Below are positions 9,243-15,796 of a stretch of DNA of 64,000 nt, piece after piece (positions within the stretch are counted from its first letter, which is position 1; each line of letters starts with the position of its first letter). The notes under the pieces were generated by a model, which was given only the letters and a program-made list of their open reading frames with translations, had not been told where the DNA came from and did not search any database. The position numbers were made by a program, and so were the translations under genes. Source of the stretch: NBLH01 sp050296515 (GTDB lineage: Bacteria; Bacteroidota; Bacteroidia; Bacteroidales; NBLH01); contig JBNKRJ010000091.1 of the NCBI GenBank assembly GCA_050296515.1, positions 76,271 to 140,270 of the forward strand. The letters run 5' to 3'.

Positions 9243-10130
9243 TTATTTCTTTAAATTCCATTTCGAAAGCTCTTGTGTTTCCTGAATCTTGTTCAAAACA
9301 CCTTTTATTTCATTGGCGTGAATCATCATTTCCTTAATCTGTTTTGAATCACCAGCTAAAATTACATTCTTAAACTTCTGTAAAACAGAAATATATGAAT
9401 TCAAAACATCCACTACATTTCCTGAATTTTGCATAAAAATAGGAGTCCACATATCAGGTGAGCTTTTTGCCAGTCTTACTGTTGAATCAAATCCACCACT
9501 AGCCATATCAGTGATATTTTTCTCCACTTTTTCCTTCTCCAAAACAGTTAATGACAATGCAAAAGAACTAATATGTGAAATATGTGAAACATAAGCTGCA
9601 TGCAAATCATGAGGTTTTGGTTCCATTTCAACAATGTTCATTCCCAGAAACTCGTAAACTTCTTTAGCCAATCGAACAGCATCTTCATCGGAGTTTTTTG
9701 AATCGCAAAAAATAACCGACTTATTTCGAAACAGGTTTCTTAAAGCAGCTTCTGGTCCGGAAAATTCGGTACCAGCCATTGGGTGAGTGGCCACAAACCT
9801 TCCCCTTTTTGGATAGTTTTCAACACATTTAATTATATTTTCCTTGGTTGATCCCACGTCAAATACTACCTGACTATCAACCAACTCCAATACTTCTGGC
9901 AACAAACGAATGCTCACATCAACTGGTGTAGCCAAAACAATTACATCAGATTCTTTTACAGCTTCCTTAAATGGCATTCCTTCATCAATAATACCAAGCT
10001 GCCTGGCTTTGTAAAGATTTTCCTGGCTTTTATCCACTCCAATTATCTTCTTAACTTTCGAAAAGTCTCTAAGATCCATAGCTATCGAGCCGCCTATCAA
10101 TCCAATCCCAATTACTGCAACATTTATCAT
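9243..10130 (-). CDS. tyrA: Prephenate dehydrogenase
   Basis: Oxidative decarboxylation of prephenate to 4-hydroxyphenylpyruvate on the tyrosine branch. The N-terminal Rossmann motif is VAVIGIGLIGGSIAMDL, followed by VIVLATPVD, DVGST and the active-site region VATHPMAGTEFSGPEAA. There is no mutase or ACT domain, as expected when the mutase is fused to DAHP synthase. The frame opens at a GTG at 10181 that would overlap the upstream gene; the ATG at 10130 begins directly at the Rossmann strand and is preferred, giving 295 residues. Confidence 0.92.
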   Translation of the reverse strand: MINVAVIGIGLIGGSIAMDLRDFSKVKKIIGVDKSQENLYKARQLGIIDEGMPFKEAVKESDVIVLATPVDVSIRLLPEVLELVDSQVVFDVGSTKENIIKCVENYPKRGRFVATHPMAGTEFSGPEAALRNLFRNKSVIFCDSKNSDEDAVRLAKEVYEFLGMNIVEMEPKPHDLHAAYVSHISHISSFALSLTVLEKEKVEKNITDMASGGFDSTVRLAKSSPDMWTPIFMQNSGNVVDVLNSYISVLQKFKNVILAGDSKQIKEMMIHANEIKGVLNKIQETQELSKWNLKK

Positions 10131-10164
10131 CTTATCCCTATCTAAGTTTTTTTGCTTATTGTTT

Positions 10165-11313
10165 TTACTTAATACGCTCACTTGCTTCTAATAAATCGTT
10201 TTCTTTGCTTGCTAATGAAATTCGAATATATTTGGTTCCATTACTCCCAAAAATTTTACCGGGGGTAATAAATACTCCAAATTTACTCAATATTTCATCA
10301 GTAATTTCATACGAATCCTTATAGTTCTCAGGTATTTTAGACCAAACAAACATACCAGACTGCTCTTCGGAGAATTTACAATTTAGCTTGCTCAAAATAT
10401 TGTATGCAATGTGTCTTCTTTTTTCATATTGCTCATTCAACTTATCATACCAATCAGAAGAACTATTAAGTGCCTCAACAGCAGCTAATTGAAGCGGTAG
10501 AAACATACCTGAATCCACATTGCTCTTCACCGTTAAAACATACTTTACAAATTCGGGATTTCCAAGCAAAACACCAACTCTCCAACCTGCCATATTATGC
10601 GATTTGCTCAATGAGTTCAATTCTAACGCAATTTCTTTTGCGCTAGGCACCTGGAAAATACTTACTGGCTTTTTGTTCAATATAAAACTGTAAGGATTGT
10701 CATTACAAATCAAAATTTTATGTTTCAATCCAAAATCTACCAATTTTTTAAGTTCATCAACTTTAGCAAGTTTTCCTGTTGGCATATTTGGATAATTAAC
10801 CCACATGATTTTCACCTTAGATAGATCGAGTTTTTCAAGTTCCTCAAAATCAGGCAACCAGTCAGTTTCTTCAGTCAGATTATAATCAAATATTTCTGCT
10901 CCCACCAAATTTGCAACTGAACGATAAGCCGGATAAGAGGGGTTTGGAATTAAAACACCATCACCAGGGTTCAAAAAAGCCATAGAAATGTGCATGATGC
11001 CCTCTTTTGATCCAATTAGCGGCAAAACCTCCGATTCCGGATCAAAATCAACATGATAAAAGGTAGAATACCAGTTAGCAAAGGCCTCGCGTAATAGTTT
11101 GTTGCCATTATAGCTTTGATATCCGTGATTGCCCTTTTCTGAGCTTGTTACTTTTAAGGTATTAATAGCATTTTCTGATGGCGGCATATCCGGATTTCCG
11201 ATACCAAGATTTAATACTTTTATTCCTGAAGTACGCATTTTCTCAATTTCTTTCAACTTTTTTGAGAAGTAGTATTCTTTAACTGTAGAAAGTCTATTTG
11301 CTGGCTGAATCAT
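10165..11313 (-). CDS. Class I/II PLP aminotransferase, likely aromatic amino acid aminotransferase
   Basis: A 382-residue fold-type I aminotransferase. The PLP lysine lies in NSLSKSHNMAGWRVG, with NLGIGNPDMPPSE at the N-terminus, NPSYPAYR and WVNYPNMPTG in the cofactor-binding half, and the conserved arginine region KYIRISLA near the C-terminus. Its place between pheA and tyrA suggests it transaminates phenylpyruvate and 4-hydroxyphenylpyruvate. Similar proteins are also annotated as LL-diaminopimelate or aspartate aminotransferases, so substrate is inferred from context. Confidence 0.88.
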   Translation of the reverse strand: MIQPANRLSTVKEYYFSKKLKEIEKMRTSGIKVLNLGIGNPDMPPSENAINTLKVTSSEKGNHGYQSYNGNKLLREAFANWYSTFYHVDFDPESEVLPLIGSKEGIMHISMAFLNPGDGVLIPNPSYPAYRSVANLVGAEIFDYNLTEETDWLPDFEELEKLDLSKVKIMWVNYPNMPTGKLAKVDELKKLVDFGLKHKILICNDNPYSFILNKKPVSIFQVPSAKEIALELNSLSKSHNMAGWRVGVLLGNPEFVKYVLTVKSNVDSGMFLPLQLAAVEALNSSSDWYDKLNEQYEKRRHIAYNILSKLNCKFSEEQSGMFVWSKIPENYKDSYEITDEILSKFGVFITPGKIFGSNGTKYIRISLASKENDLLEASERIK

Positions 11314-11364
11314 ATTTTTGAACTTAGAAATTAGACATTAGAATTTAGATATTTATACTCTATA

Positions 11365-12273
11365 TCAAACACTTAAACCTTCAAGAATCACATCAGAAAC
11401 AACTTCATTAGAATGATGATATCCATCGGCCTTAAGATATTCACCCATCACTTGAAACTCAGCTGTTAAGGGTTTTATCGCGACCAATGATTGTTGATAT
11501 ACGTTATAATCATCAAAGACGAAGTCAACCAAAAAATGATATTCCCATTCTCTTCCTATAATAGGAATTGACTGAATTTTGCTCAGGTTTATATTGTAAA
11601 ATGAGAAAATAGACAAAACATTTGAAAGGCTTCCCGTCTTATGCTTTAAAGAAAAACTAATTGAGGCCTTATTTGATTTGGCTCCATTTGAAACCTTCTG
11701 ATTATCAGTGTTTTTTGGCTTTAAAATTAAAAACCTGGTAAAGTTTCTTTTATTCGTCTCAATACCAGGTTCAATTACAGATAAGTTAAACAGTCCTGCT
11801 GCCCGTTGACTTGCAATTGCACCTATCCCCATTAATTTTTGTTCCTGAATTCTTCTTGCGCTATTGGCAGTATCATCAGATTCAATCAGTTTTATATGTG
11901 GATGTTTCTTAAAGAACTTCTGGCATTGTAACAATGCCATTGGATGCGAATGTACTTCTTTAATATCCTCAATAGACTGGCCATCAATAGCTAACAAGTT
12001 TTGTTCAATTCTCAAAAGAATTTCACCTTTAATATCAATATTTCGCCCCTTTAACAAAGCATAATTTGGCATTATGCTTCCTGCAACAGTATTTTCAATG
12101 GCCATTAACCCGTAATCTACGTCACTGTTTTCTACAGAATCAACCAATTCACTAAAAGTTTCAAAAGGCACTGTAGAAATATTTTCTAATCCAAAGTGAA
12201 AAATCGCAGAAATTTCATGAAATGAGCCACTTCCGCCTTGTATTGCAATTCTTTTTTTTAATTGATTGTCCAT
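11365..12273 (-). CDS. pheA: Prephenate dehydratase with ACT domain
   Basis: Converts prephenate to phenylpyruvate on the phenylalanine branch. The catalytic domain (about 8-180) begins RIAIQGGSGSFHEISA and contains AIENTVAGSIMPNY and the catalytic TRF motif in NFTRFLIL; an ACT domain follows (about 195-280: HKTGSLSNVLSIFSFYNINL). The ESRP motif that binds allosteric phenylalanine in E. coli PheA reads QSIP here, so feedback may differ. The frame extends upstream to 12366 only by reading through the attenuator; ATG at 12273 is the natural start. It is the first structural gene of the aromatic operon, about 20 nt after a leader terminator. Confidence 0.94.
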   Translation of the reverse strand: MDNQLKKRIAIQGGSGSFHEISAIFHFGLENISTVPFETFSELVDSVENSDVDYGLMAIENTVAGSIMPNYALLKGRNIDIKGEILLRIEQNLLAIDGQSIEDIKEVHSHPMALLQCQKFFKKHPHIKLIESDDTANSARRIQEQKLMGIGAIASQRAAGLFNLSVIEPGIETNKRNFTRFLILKPKNTDNQKVSNGAKSNKASISFSLKHKTGSLSNVLSIFSFYNINLSKIQSIPIIGREWEYHFLVDFVFDDYNVYQQSLVAIKPLTAEFQVMGEYLKADGYHHSNEVVSDVILEGLSV

Positions 12274-12292
12274 TTTGAAACGATTATTTAGT

Positions 12293-12324
12293 AAATAAAA
12301 AACCCCAGGTTTATGCCCGGGGTT
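12293..12324 (-). terminator. Attenuator 2 terminator upstream of pheA
   Basis: On the minus strand AACCCCGGG (12316-12324) pairs with CCTGGGGTT (12301-12309) around a CATAAA loop, a 9-bp stem with one G-T pair, followed by a T-rich tail (TTTTATTT). It lies between the second leader peptide and pheA. The segment CCCGGGCA (12314-12321), which includes the 5' arm, can instead pair with an upstream segment in leader 2, so the two structures are mutually exclusive. Confidence 0.88.
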
Positions 12325-12359
12325 GTAATCTTTTTTATAGTTTAACTTTCTCCCGGGCA
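12314..12359 (-). promoter_or_regulatory. Attenuator 2 antiterminator
   Basis: TGCCCGGG (12352-12359), located inside the last codons of leader peptide 2, is exactly complementary to CCCGGGCA (12314-12321), which covers most of the 5' arm of the downstream terminator. Pairing of these two segments would prevent terminator formation. A ribosome stalled on the aromatic codons just upstream leaves the first segment free, while one that reaches the stop codon at 12335-12337 covers it. Confidence 0.82.
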
Positions 12360-12439
12360 AATACAATAAAGTAATTGAAGTAAAAAAAGAAGCCTTTTAC
12401 TTGCCAGAAAAAATAATATGTACTTAAATTTTTAATCAT
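12335..12439 (-). CDS. Aromatic-rich leader peptide 2 (34 residues)
   Basis: A 34-codon frame starting at ATG 12437-12439 and ending at TAA 12335-12337. It encodes 8 Phe, 4 Tyr and 1 Trp, in two blocks: YYFFW at residues 8-12 and FFFYFNYFIVF at residues 17-27. The peptide ends in a charged tail (AREKVKL). The start lies just after the T-run of terminator 1, so it is transcribed only if the first terminator is passed. The antiterminator segment starts at the last base of the Phe27 codon. This is the layout expected of a ribosome-mediated attenuator sensing charged aromatic tRNAs; no separate function of the peptide is implied. Confidence 0.85.
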   Translation of the reverse strand: MIKNLSTYYFFWQVKGFFFYFNYFIVFAREKVKL

Positions 12440-12445
12440 AATTAC

Positions 12446-12472
12446 AAAAAAAAAGAGCTCCATGTGGAACTC
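12446..12472 (-). terminator. Attenuator 1 terminator
   Basis: On the minus strand GAGTTCC (12466-12472) pairs with GGAGCTC (12455-12461) around an ACAT loop, a 7-bp stem with one T-G pair, followed by nine T residues (12446-12454). It follows leader peptide 1. Four bases of its 5' arm are shared with the competing antiterminator helix. Confidence 0.87.
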
Positions 12473-12512
12473 CTGAGATAATTAAACAAAATGAGCTTAG
12501 CCTCTCAGGAGT
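12469..12512 (-). promoter_or_regulatory. Attenuator 1 antiterminator
   Basis: ACTCCTGAGA (12503-12512), within the last codons of leader peptide 1, is a perfect 10-nt complement of TCTCAGGAGT (12469-12478), whose end overlaps the 5' arm of terminator 1. The two helices cannot coexist. Termination of leader translation at 12497-12499 would cover the first segment and allow the terminator to form; stalling on the YFYFYF run upstream would free it. Confidence 0.82.
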
Positions 12513-12562
12513 AATCCTAAAAAGTAAAAATAAAAATAATGAAATTTAAAGTTTTTGCTCAT
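12497..12562 (-). CDS. Phe/Tyr-rich leader peptide 1 (21 residues)
   Basis: A 21-codon frame from ATG 12560-12562 to TAA 12497-12499. It contains 5 Phe and 3 Tyr, including an uninterrupted YFYFYF run (residues 9-14, 12521-12538), and ends LGLLLRG. It begins about 20 nt downstream of a promoter-like -7 box and precedes the first terminator. The resemblance to the pheL-type leader principle of enterobacteria is in design; I see no sequence similarity to it. It is the upstream member of a tandem pair with the 34-residue leader at 12335-12439. Confidence 0.85.
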   Translation of the reverse strand: MSKNFKFHYFYFYFLGLLLRG

Positions 12563-12583
12563 TTCTATTACATTTTCGTGCTT

Positions 12584-12614
12584 CAAAGATAGAAACAATT
12601 TTAAACTGACCAAG
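12584..12614 (-). promoter_or_regulatory. Promoter of the aromatic operon leader
   Basis: On the minus strand, TATCTTTG (12584-12591) matches the Bacteroidota -7 consensus TAnnTTTG exactly, and CTTG (12611-12614) lies 19 nt upstream, close to the -33 element TTTG. The predicted transcription start falls about 15 nt before leader peptide 1, so both attenuators would be in the transcript. Confidence 0.72.
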
Positions 12615-12772
12615 TTTTTATTACATTAATTTAAGATTAACAATTGCAAATTTAATTATAACTACCTAATAATAAAAGCTTTAAACTCCATAAATATTTT
12701 TTTTCGTTCATTAAATTAAATAAATATCTATCTTTATCTATTAATTGACAATAACCTAAAATCTAAAACGCT

Positions 12773-13912
12773 ATGAATTTTAGTTTTACTGAAGAGCAGC
12801 TGATGATTAAACAAGCTGCCAAAGATTTTGCACAAACTGAGTTACTTCCAGGTGTTATTGAACGAGACAATAACGCTATATTTCCGGCTGAACAAGTGAA
12901 AAAGATGGCTGAGCTGGGTTTTCTTGGAATGATGGTAGATCCAAACTACGATGGAACAGGGATGGATACAATATCCTATGTTTTGGCAATGGAGGAAATT
13001 TCAAAAGTTGATAGTTCTGCATCAGTAATAATGTCAGTGAACAATTCGCTTGTTTGCTGGGGGCTTGAAAAATATGGAACCGAAGAACAAAAAGAAAAAT
13101 ACCTGAAGCCATTAGCCAGGGGCGAAATAATTGGAGCTTTTGCTTTATCTGAGCCTGAAGCAGGTTCTGATGCAACAAGTCAAAGAACAACAGCTATTGA
13201 CAAAGGTGACCATTATTTGCTAAATGGTACAAAAAACTGGATTACCAATGGCAAGAATGCATCTGTGTATCTTGTTATGGCACAATCTGATGCAAAAAAA
13301 AAACACAAAGGTATTAATACCCTTATTGTTGAAAAAGGTATGCCTGGTTTTGAAACCGGTCCCAAAGAAGATAAAATGGGCATGCGTGGTTCTGACACCT
13401 GCTCATTAATGTTTACTGATGTAAAAGTGCCAAAAGAAAATAGAATTGGTGATGATGGGTTCGGTTTTAAATTCGCTATGGAAACACTAAATGGGGGAAG
13501 AATAGGTATTGCCGCCCAGGCTTTAGGAATTGCCCAGGGAGCACTAGATTTGGCCTTGAAATATTCTCAGGAGCGAAAAGCTTTTGGAAAGTTACTGATT
13601 GAACATCAAGGTGTTGCATTTAAACTGGCCGATATGGAAGCAATGGTTGAAGGCGCTCGTTTGTTGGTACTTAAAGCAGCCTGGTTAAAAGATCAAAAAC
13701 AAAATTTCGCCCATGCAAGTGCAATTGCCAAATTAATTGCTGCAGAAATAGCAATGAAAGTAACAACTGAAGCTGTCCAAATTCATGGTGGATATGGTTA
13801 TGTAAAAGAATATCATGTAGAAAGATTGATGCGGGATGCAAAACTTACTCAGATTTACGAGGGAACCTCTGAAATTCAAAAAATTGTAATTTCAAGAAAC
13901 TTAATCAAATAA
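12773..13912 (+). CDS. Acyl-CoA dehydrogenase (short-chain/butyryl-CoA type)
   Basis: A 379-residue flavoprotein that introduces the alpha-beta double bond into acyl-CoA, passing electrons to electron-transfer flavoprotein. FAD and substrate motifs are visible: FALSEPEAGSDA, TKNWITNGK, the RIGIAAQALGIAQGALDLAL helix with the following YSQERKAFG, and the C-terminal IYEGTSEIQ, whose first Glu (residue 363) corresponds to the catalytic base of short- and medium-chain enzymes. Length is typical. It is divergent from the aromatic operon leader and followed by a terminator, so it appears monocistronic. Similarity of pattern favours the butyryl-CoA dehydrogenase group, but chain-length specificity is an inference. 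Confidence 0.92.
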   Translation: MNFSFTEEQLMIKQAAKDFAQTELLPGVIERDNNAIFPAEQVKKMAELGFLGMMVDPNYDGTGMDTISYVLAMEEISKVDSSASVIMSVNNSLVCWGLEKYGTEEQKEKYLKPLARGEIIGAFALSEPEAGSDATSQRTTAIDKGDHYLLNGTKNWITNGKNASVYLVMAQSDAKKKHKGINTLIVEKGMPGFETGPKEDKMGMRGSDTCSLMFTDVKVPKENRIGDDGFGFKFAMETLNGGRIGIAAQALGIAQGALDLALKYSQERKAFGKLLIEHQGVAFKLADMEAMVEGARLLVLKAAWLKDQKQNFAHASAIAKLIAAEIAMKVTTEAVQIHGGYGYVKEYHVERLMRDAKLTQIYEGTSEIQKIVISRNLIK

Positions 13913-13921
13913 ATATTTGTT

Positions 13922-13955
13922 AAAGGCTACAATTTCTTGTGGCCTTTTCTTTTTT
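13922..13955. terminator. Terminator between convergent genes
   Basis: AAAGGCTACAA (13922-13932) pairs with TTGTGGCCTTT (13937-13947), an 11-bp stem with one T-G pair and a TTTC loop, followed by a run rich in T. It ends the acyl-CoA dehydrogenase transcript; it abuts the stop of the converging gene and could partly act in both directions. Confidence 0.85.
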
Positions 13956-14729
13956 TTAGCTATCCAACCAGTCAAAGAATTTCTCAGCATTTATTTGCAC
14001 ATCATCCTCTCCTACCTGGTCATAGGGATTTTCTAAATGATCCTGAATATTATCCAGACTTACCAATACCAAACTAAGCAAAGCAGGCATTAACATTCTA
14101 AGTCCTAAGTGCAACCCGCTTGCAATATGCTCAAAATAAGGACCATATAAAATAGGTACTATCAAAATAAAGAATTTACTATAAGCACGAAGTGTAACTG
14201 GTGTTCTATACTGATAAATGTGCTTTAAGCTTTCAAAAGCATCTAGCATTTTACTTAAATACTGATTACTTCTTGAAGCTTCACCGCTTGGCAATTCTCT
14301 ATCTCTAAAGCTTTTTATAAATAAAGATAACTCCGAAAATTTTCCGTATACAATATTCTCATTTATTTGATGCTCCTGGGTTTCGGCATGAAGAAAATCT
14401 CTAACCGCTTTCATTAAATCCCTTAATAGCTCTTTTATACTTGATTGATAATCAGGATCAGTCTTAGGAACCCAATCTCTACATGCAAAAAACAATGCCC
14501 TGCCGTGTGCTTTTAACGATGAGTAGTGTTTTAAAGCTGTTTCTCTGCGATTATAAGCACCTCCAATGGAAAAAACAATTGGAAAAACAACTGCAATCCC
14601 GACAATTGTCATTGGAAAATCTGCATCAATACCATAAACGCCACATAAATAAGTAGATAGACAGGCCAGAGAAACTACTATTAATGATTTGAAATTTATA
14701 ATCAGCCATAAGCTTTTCAAAACTCTCAT
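13956..14729 (-). CDS. Bestrophin-like membrane protein
   Basis: A 257-residue protein with hydrophobic segments near residues 15-32, 40-60, 165-182 and 190-212. The layout (two N-terminal segments, a YNRRETALKHYSSLKAHG stretch with a following RDW, then two segments and a tail LDNIQDHLENPYDQVGEDD) resembles the bestrophin/RFP-TM chloride channel family, where an acidic Asn-Pro-Phe/Tyr tail is typical. This assignment rests on pattern recall, not on an alignment. The gene lies 14 nt downstream of the response-regulator/ATPase gene on the same strand, so the two are probably cotranscribed. Confidence 0.55.
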   Translation of the reverse strand: MRVLKSLWLIINFKSLIVVSLACLSTYLCGVYGIDADFPMTIVGIAVVFPIVFSIGGAYNRRETALKHYSSLKAHGRALFFACRDWVPKTDPDYQSSIKELLRDLMKAVRDFLHAETQEHQINENIVYGKFSELSLFIKSFRDRELPSGEASRSNQYLSKMLDAFESLKHIYQYRTPVTLRAYSKFFILIVPILYGPYFEHIASGLHLGLRMLMPALLSLVLVSLDNIQDHLENPYDQVGEDDVQINAEKFFDWLDS

Positions 14730-14743
14730 ATCAGGTTCTTTAA

Positions 14744-15631
14744 TTATTCGCTTCTAGAAAACACTTTGCGTACCCTTACCTGATTGCCTTTGCCAAGATA
14801 TTGCATCTCATCAAATAAAAAGTTGGTAATAAAGATTCCCCTGCCATTTAATTCCATTAACTGAGCACCTCTTGTAGGATCAGGAATTTCGCTCCAGTCA
14901 AAACCTTTTCCTTCATCGGTGATTACCCATTCAACAAAATCTTCTTTTTGCTTAAAGTCAACTATAATTTTCCTTTCAGCTAGGTCAGGCCGCCCCATTC
15001 TTTCTTTATACAAATCCAGAATCGTATTATTATCAGAAGCCTCTACCTTCTCATCATAAGTGATTTCAAGGTTACCATGCTCAACAGAGTTGGTAATCAG
15101 TTCATCAAGCCCTAATTCAATATTCGTTTTATCAGAATCATCAATCTTAAAACCAATTTCTGAAATTAATTGGCTTACAATAGACGGTATATGTTCAAAA
15201 TGAGTTTTGAATTCAATCCTAAGCTCTTTCTCTATAACTTTTCCTTCAGCTTTCTTTGCTAATCTACGACTATCGACAATAGTCTTGTACTTTTTGATAA
15301 GTCCTAACAGGCTCTTTTTGTCAATAGGTTTCTTCAGGTAGTTATTCGCTCCGTGCCGAAGTGCTTCAATTGCATAATCTTCGCTTCCAAAAGCTGTGGT
15401 TATAATAAAAATTGTATCTGATTTTTCACTTCTTAAACGACTCAACATTTCGAGACCATCCATTTTAGGCATCTGAATATCAGAAATAACCAAATCAGGA
15501 TTATAATTATGATAGGCCTCTATCCCTTCTTCACCATCACAAGCTTTTTCTACATCATACCCTTCAAGCCTAATAAGATTATATAAAAACTCTCGTGAAC
15601 CAAAATCATCCTCAACAATTAATATTTTCAT
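14744..15631 (-). CDS. Response regulator fused to an RsbW-like ATPase
   Basis: Residues 1-120 are a receiver domain (ILIVEDDFGSR, phosphoacceptor D in LVISDIQMPKMDG, TT in FIITTAF, K in YLKKPID). After a linker, about residues 145-290 form an anti-sigma-factor-type GHKL ATPase: N-box IELGLDELITNSVEHGN, ITDEGKGFDW, and NGRGIFITNFLFDE. There is no histidine phosphoacceptor box. Proteins of this layout resemble partner-switching kinases that control anti-sigma antagonists. No STAS-domain partner or sigma factor is encoded nearby. It likely forms an operon with the downstream bestrophin-like gene. Confidence 0.83.
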   Translation of the reverse strand: MKILIVEDDFGSREFLYNLIRLEGYDVEKACDGEEGIEAYHNYNPDLVISDIQMPKMDGLEMLSRLRSEKSDTIFIITTAFGSEDYAIEALRHGANNYLKKPIDKKSLLGLIKKYKTIVDSRRLAKKAEGKVIEKELRIEFKTHFEHIPSIVSQLISEIGFKIDDSDKTNIELGLDELITNSVEHGNLEITYDEKVEASDNNTILDLYKERMGRPDLAERKIIVDFKQKEDFVEWVITDEGKGFDWSEIPDPTRGAQLMELNGRGIFITNFLFDEMQYLGKGNQVRVRKVFSRSE

Positions 15632-15796
15632 AACCTAAGCGATTTAAAAACCCAAAACAAAGTTCCATGTTTCAGAAAAAGGCTATTAGATATGCTTAAA
15701 TACCTCTTTATATTAAACATGCGCTTAAAATTATAAAAAAACATCCAATGGTCGTAATAAAAGTCTATTCTTATTTAAAAATAATCACCAAAGTAA

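Noticed and set aside
12274..12366. N-terminal extension of PheA by 31 residues
   Set aside because: It begins with TTG, runs through the attenuator hairpins, and the family N-terminus starts at the ATG at 12273.
12378..12402. AAGTAAAA/TTTTACTT palindrome as a third terminator
   Set aside because: It is AT-only in the arms and lies inside leader 2 coding sequence; more plausibly a pause element or simply the consequence of Phe/Lys codons.
12568..12573. ATG-TAA start-stop pair just upstream of leader peptide 1
   Set aside because: A two-codon frame has no testable content here; it is likely chance, although it could affect initiation at the next ATG.
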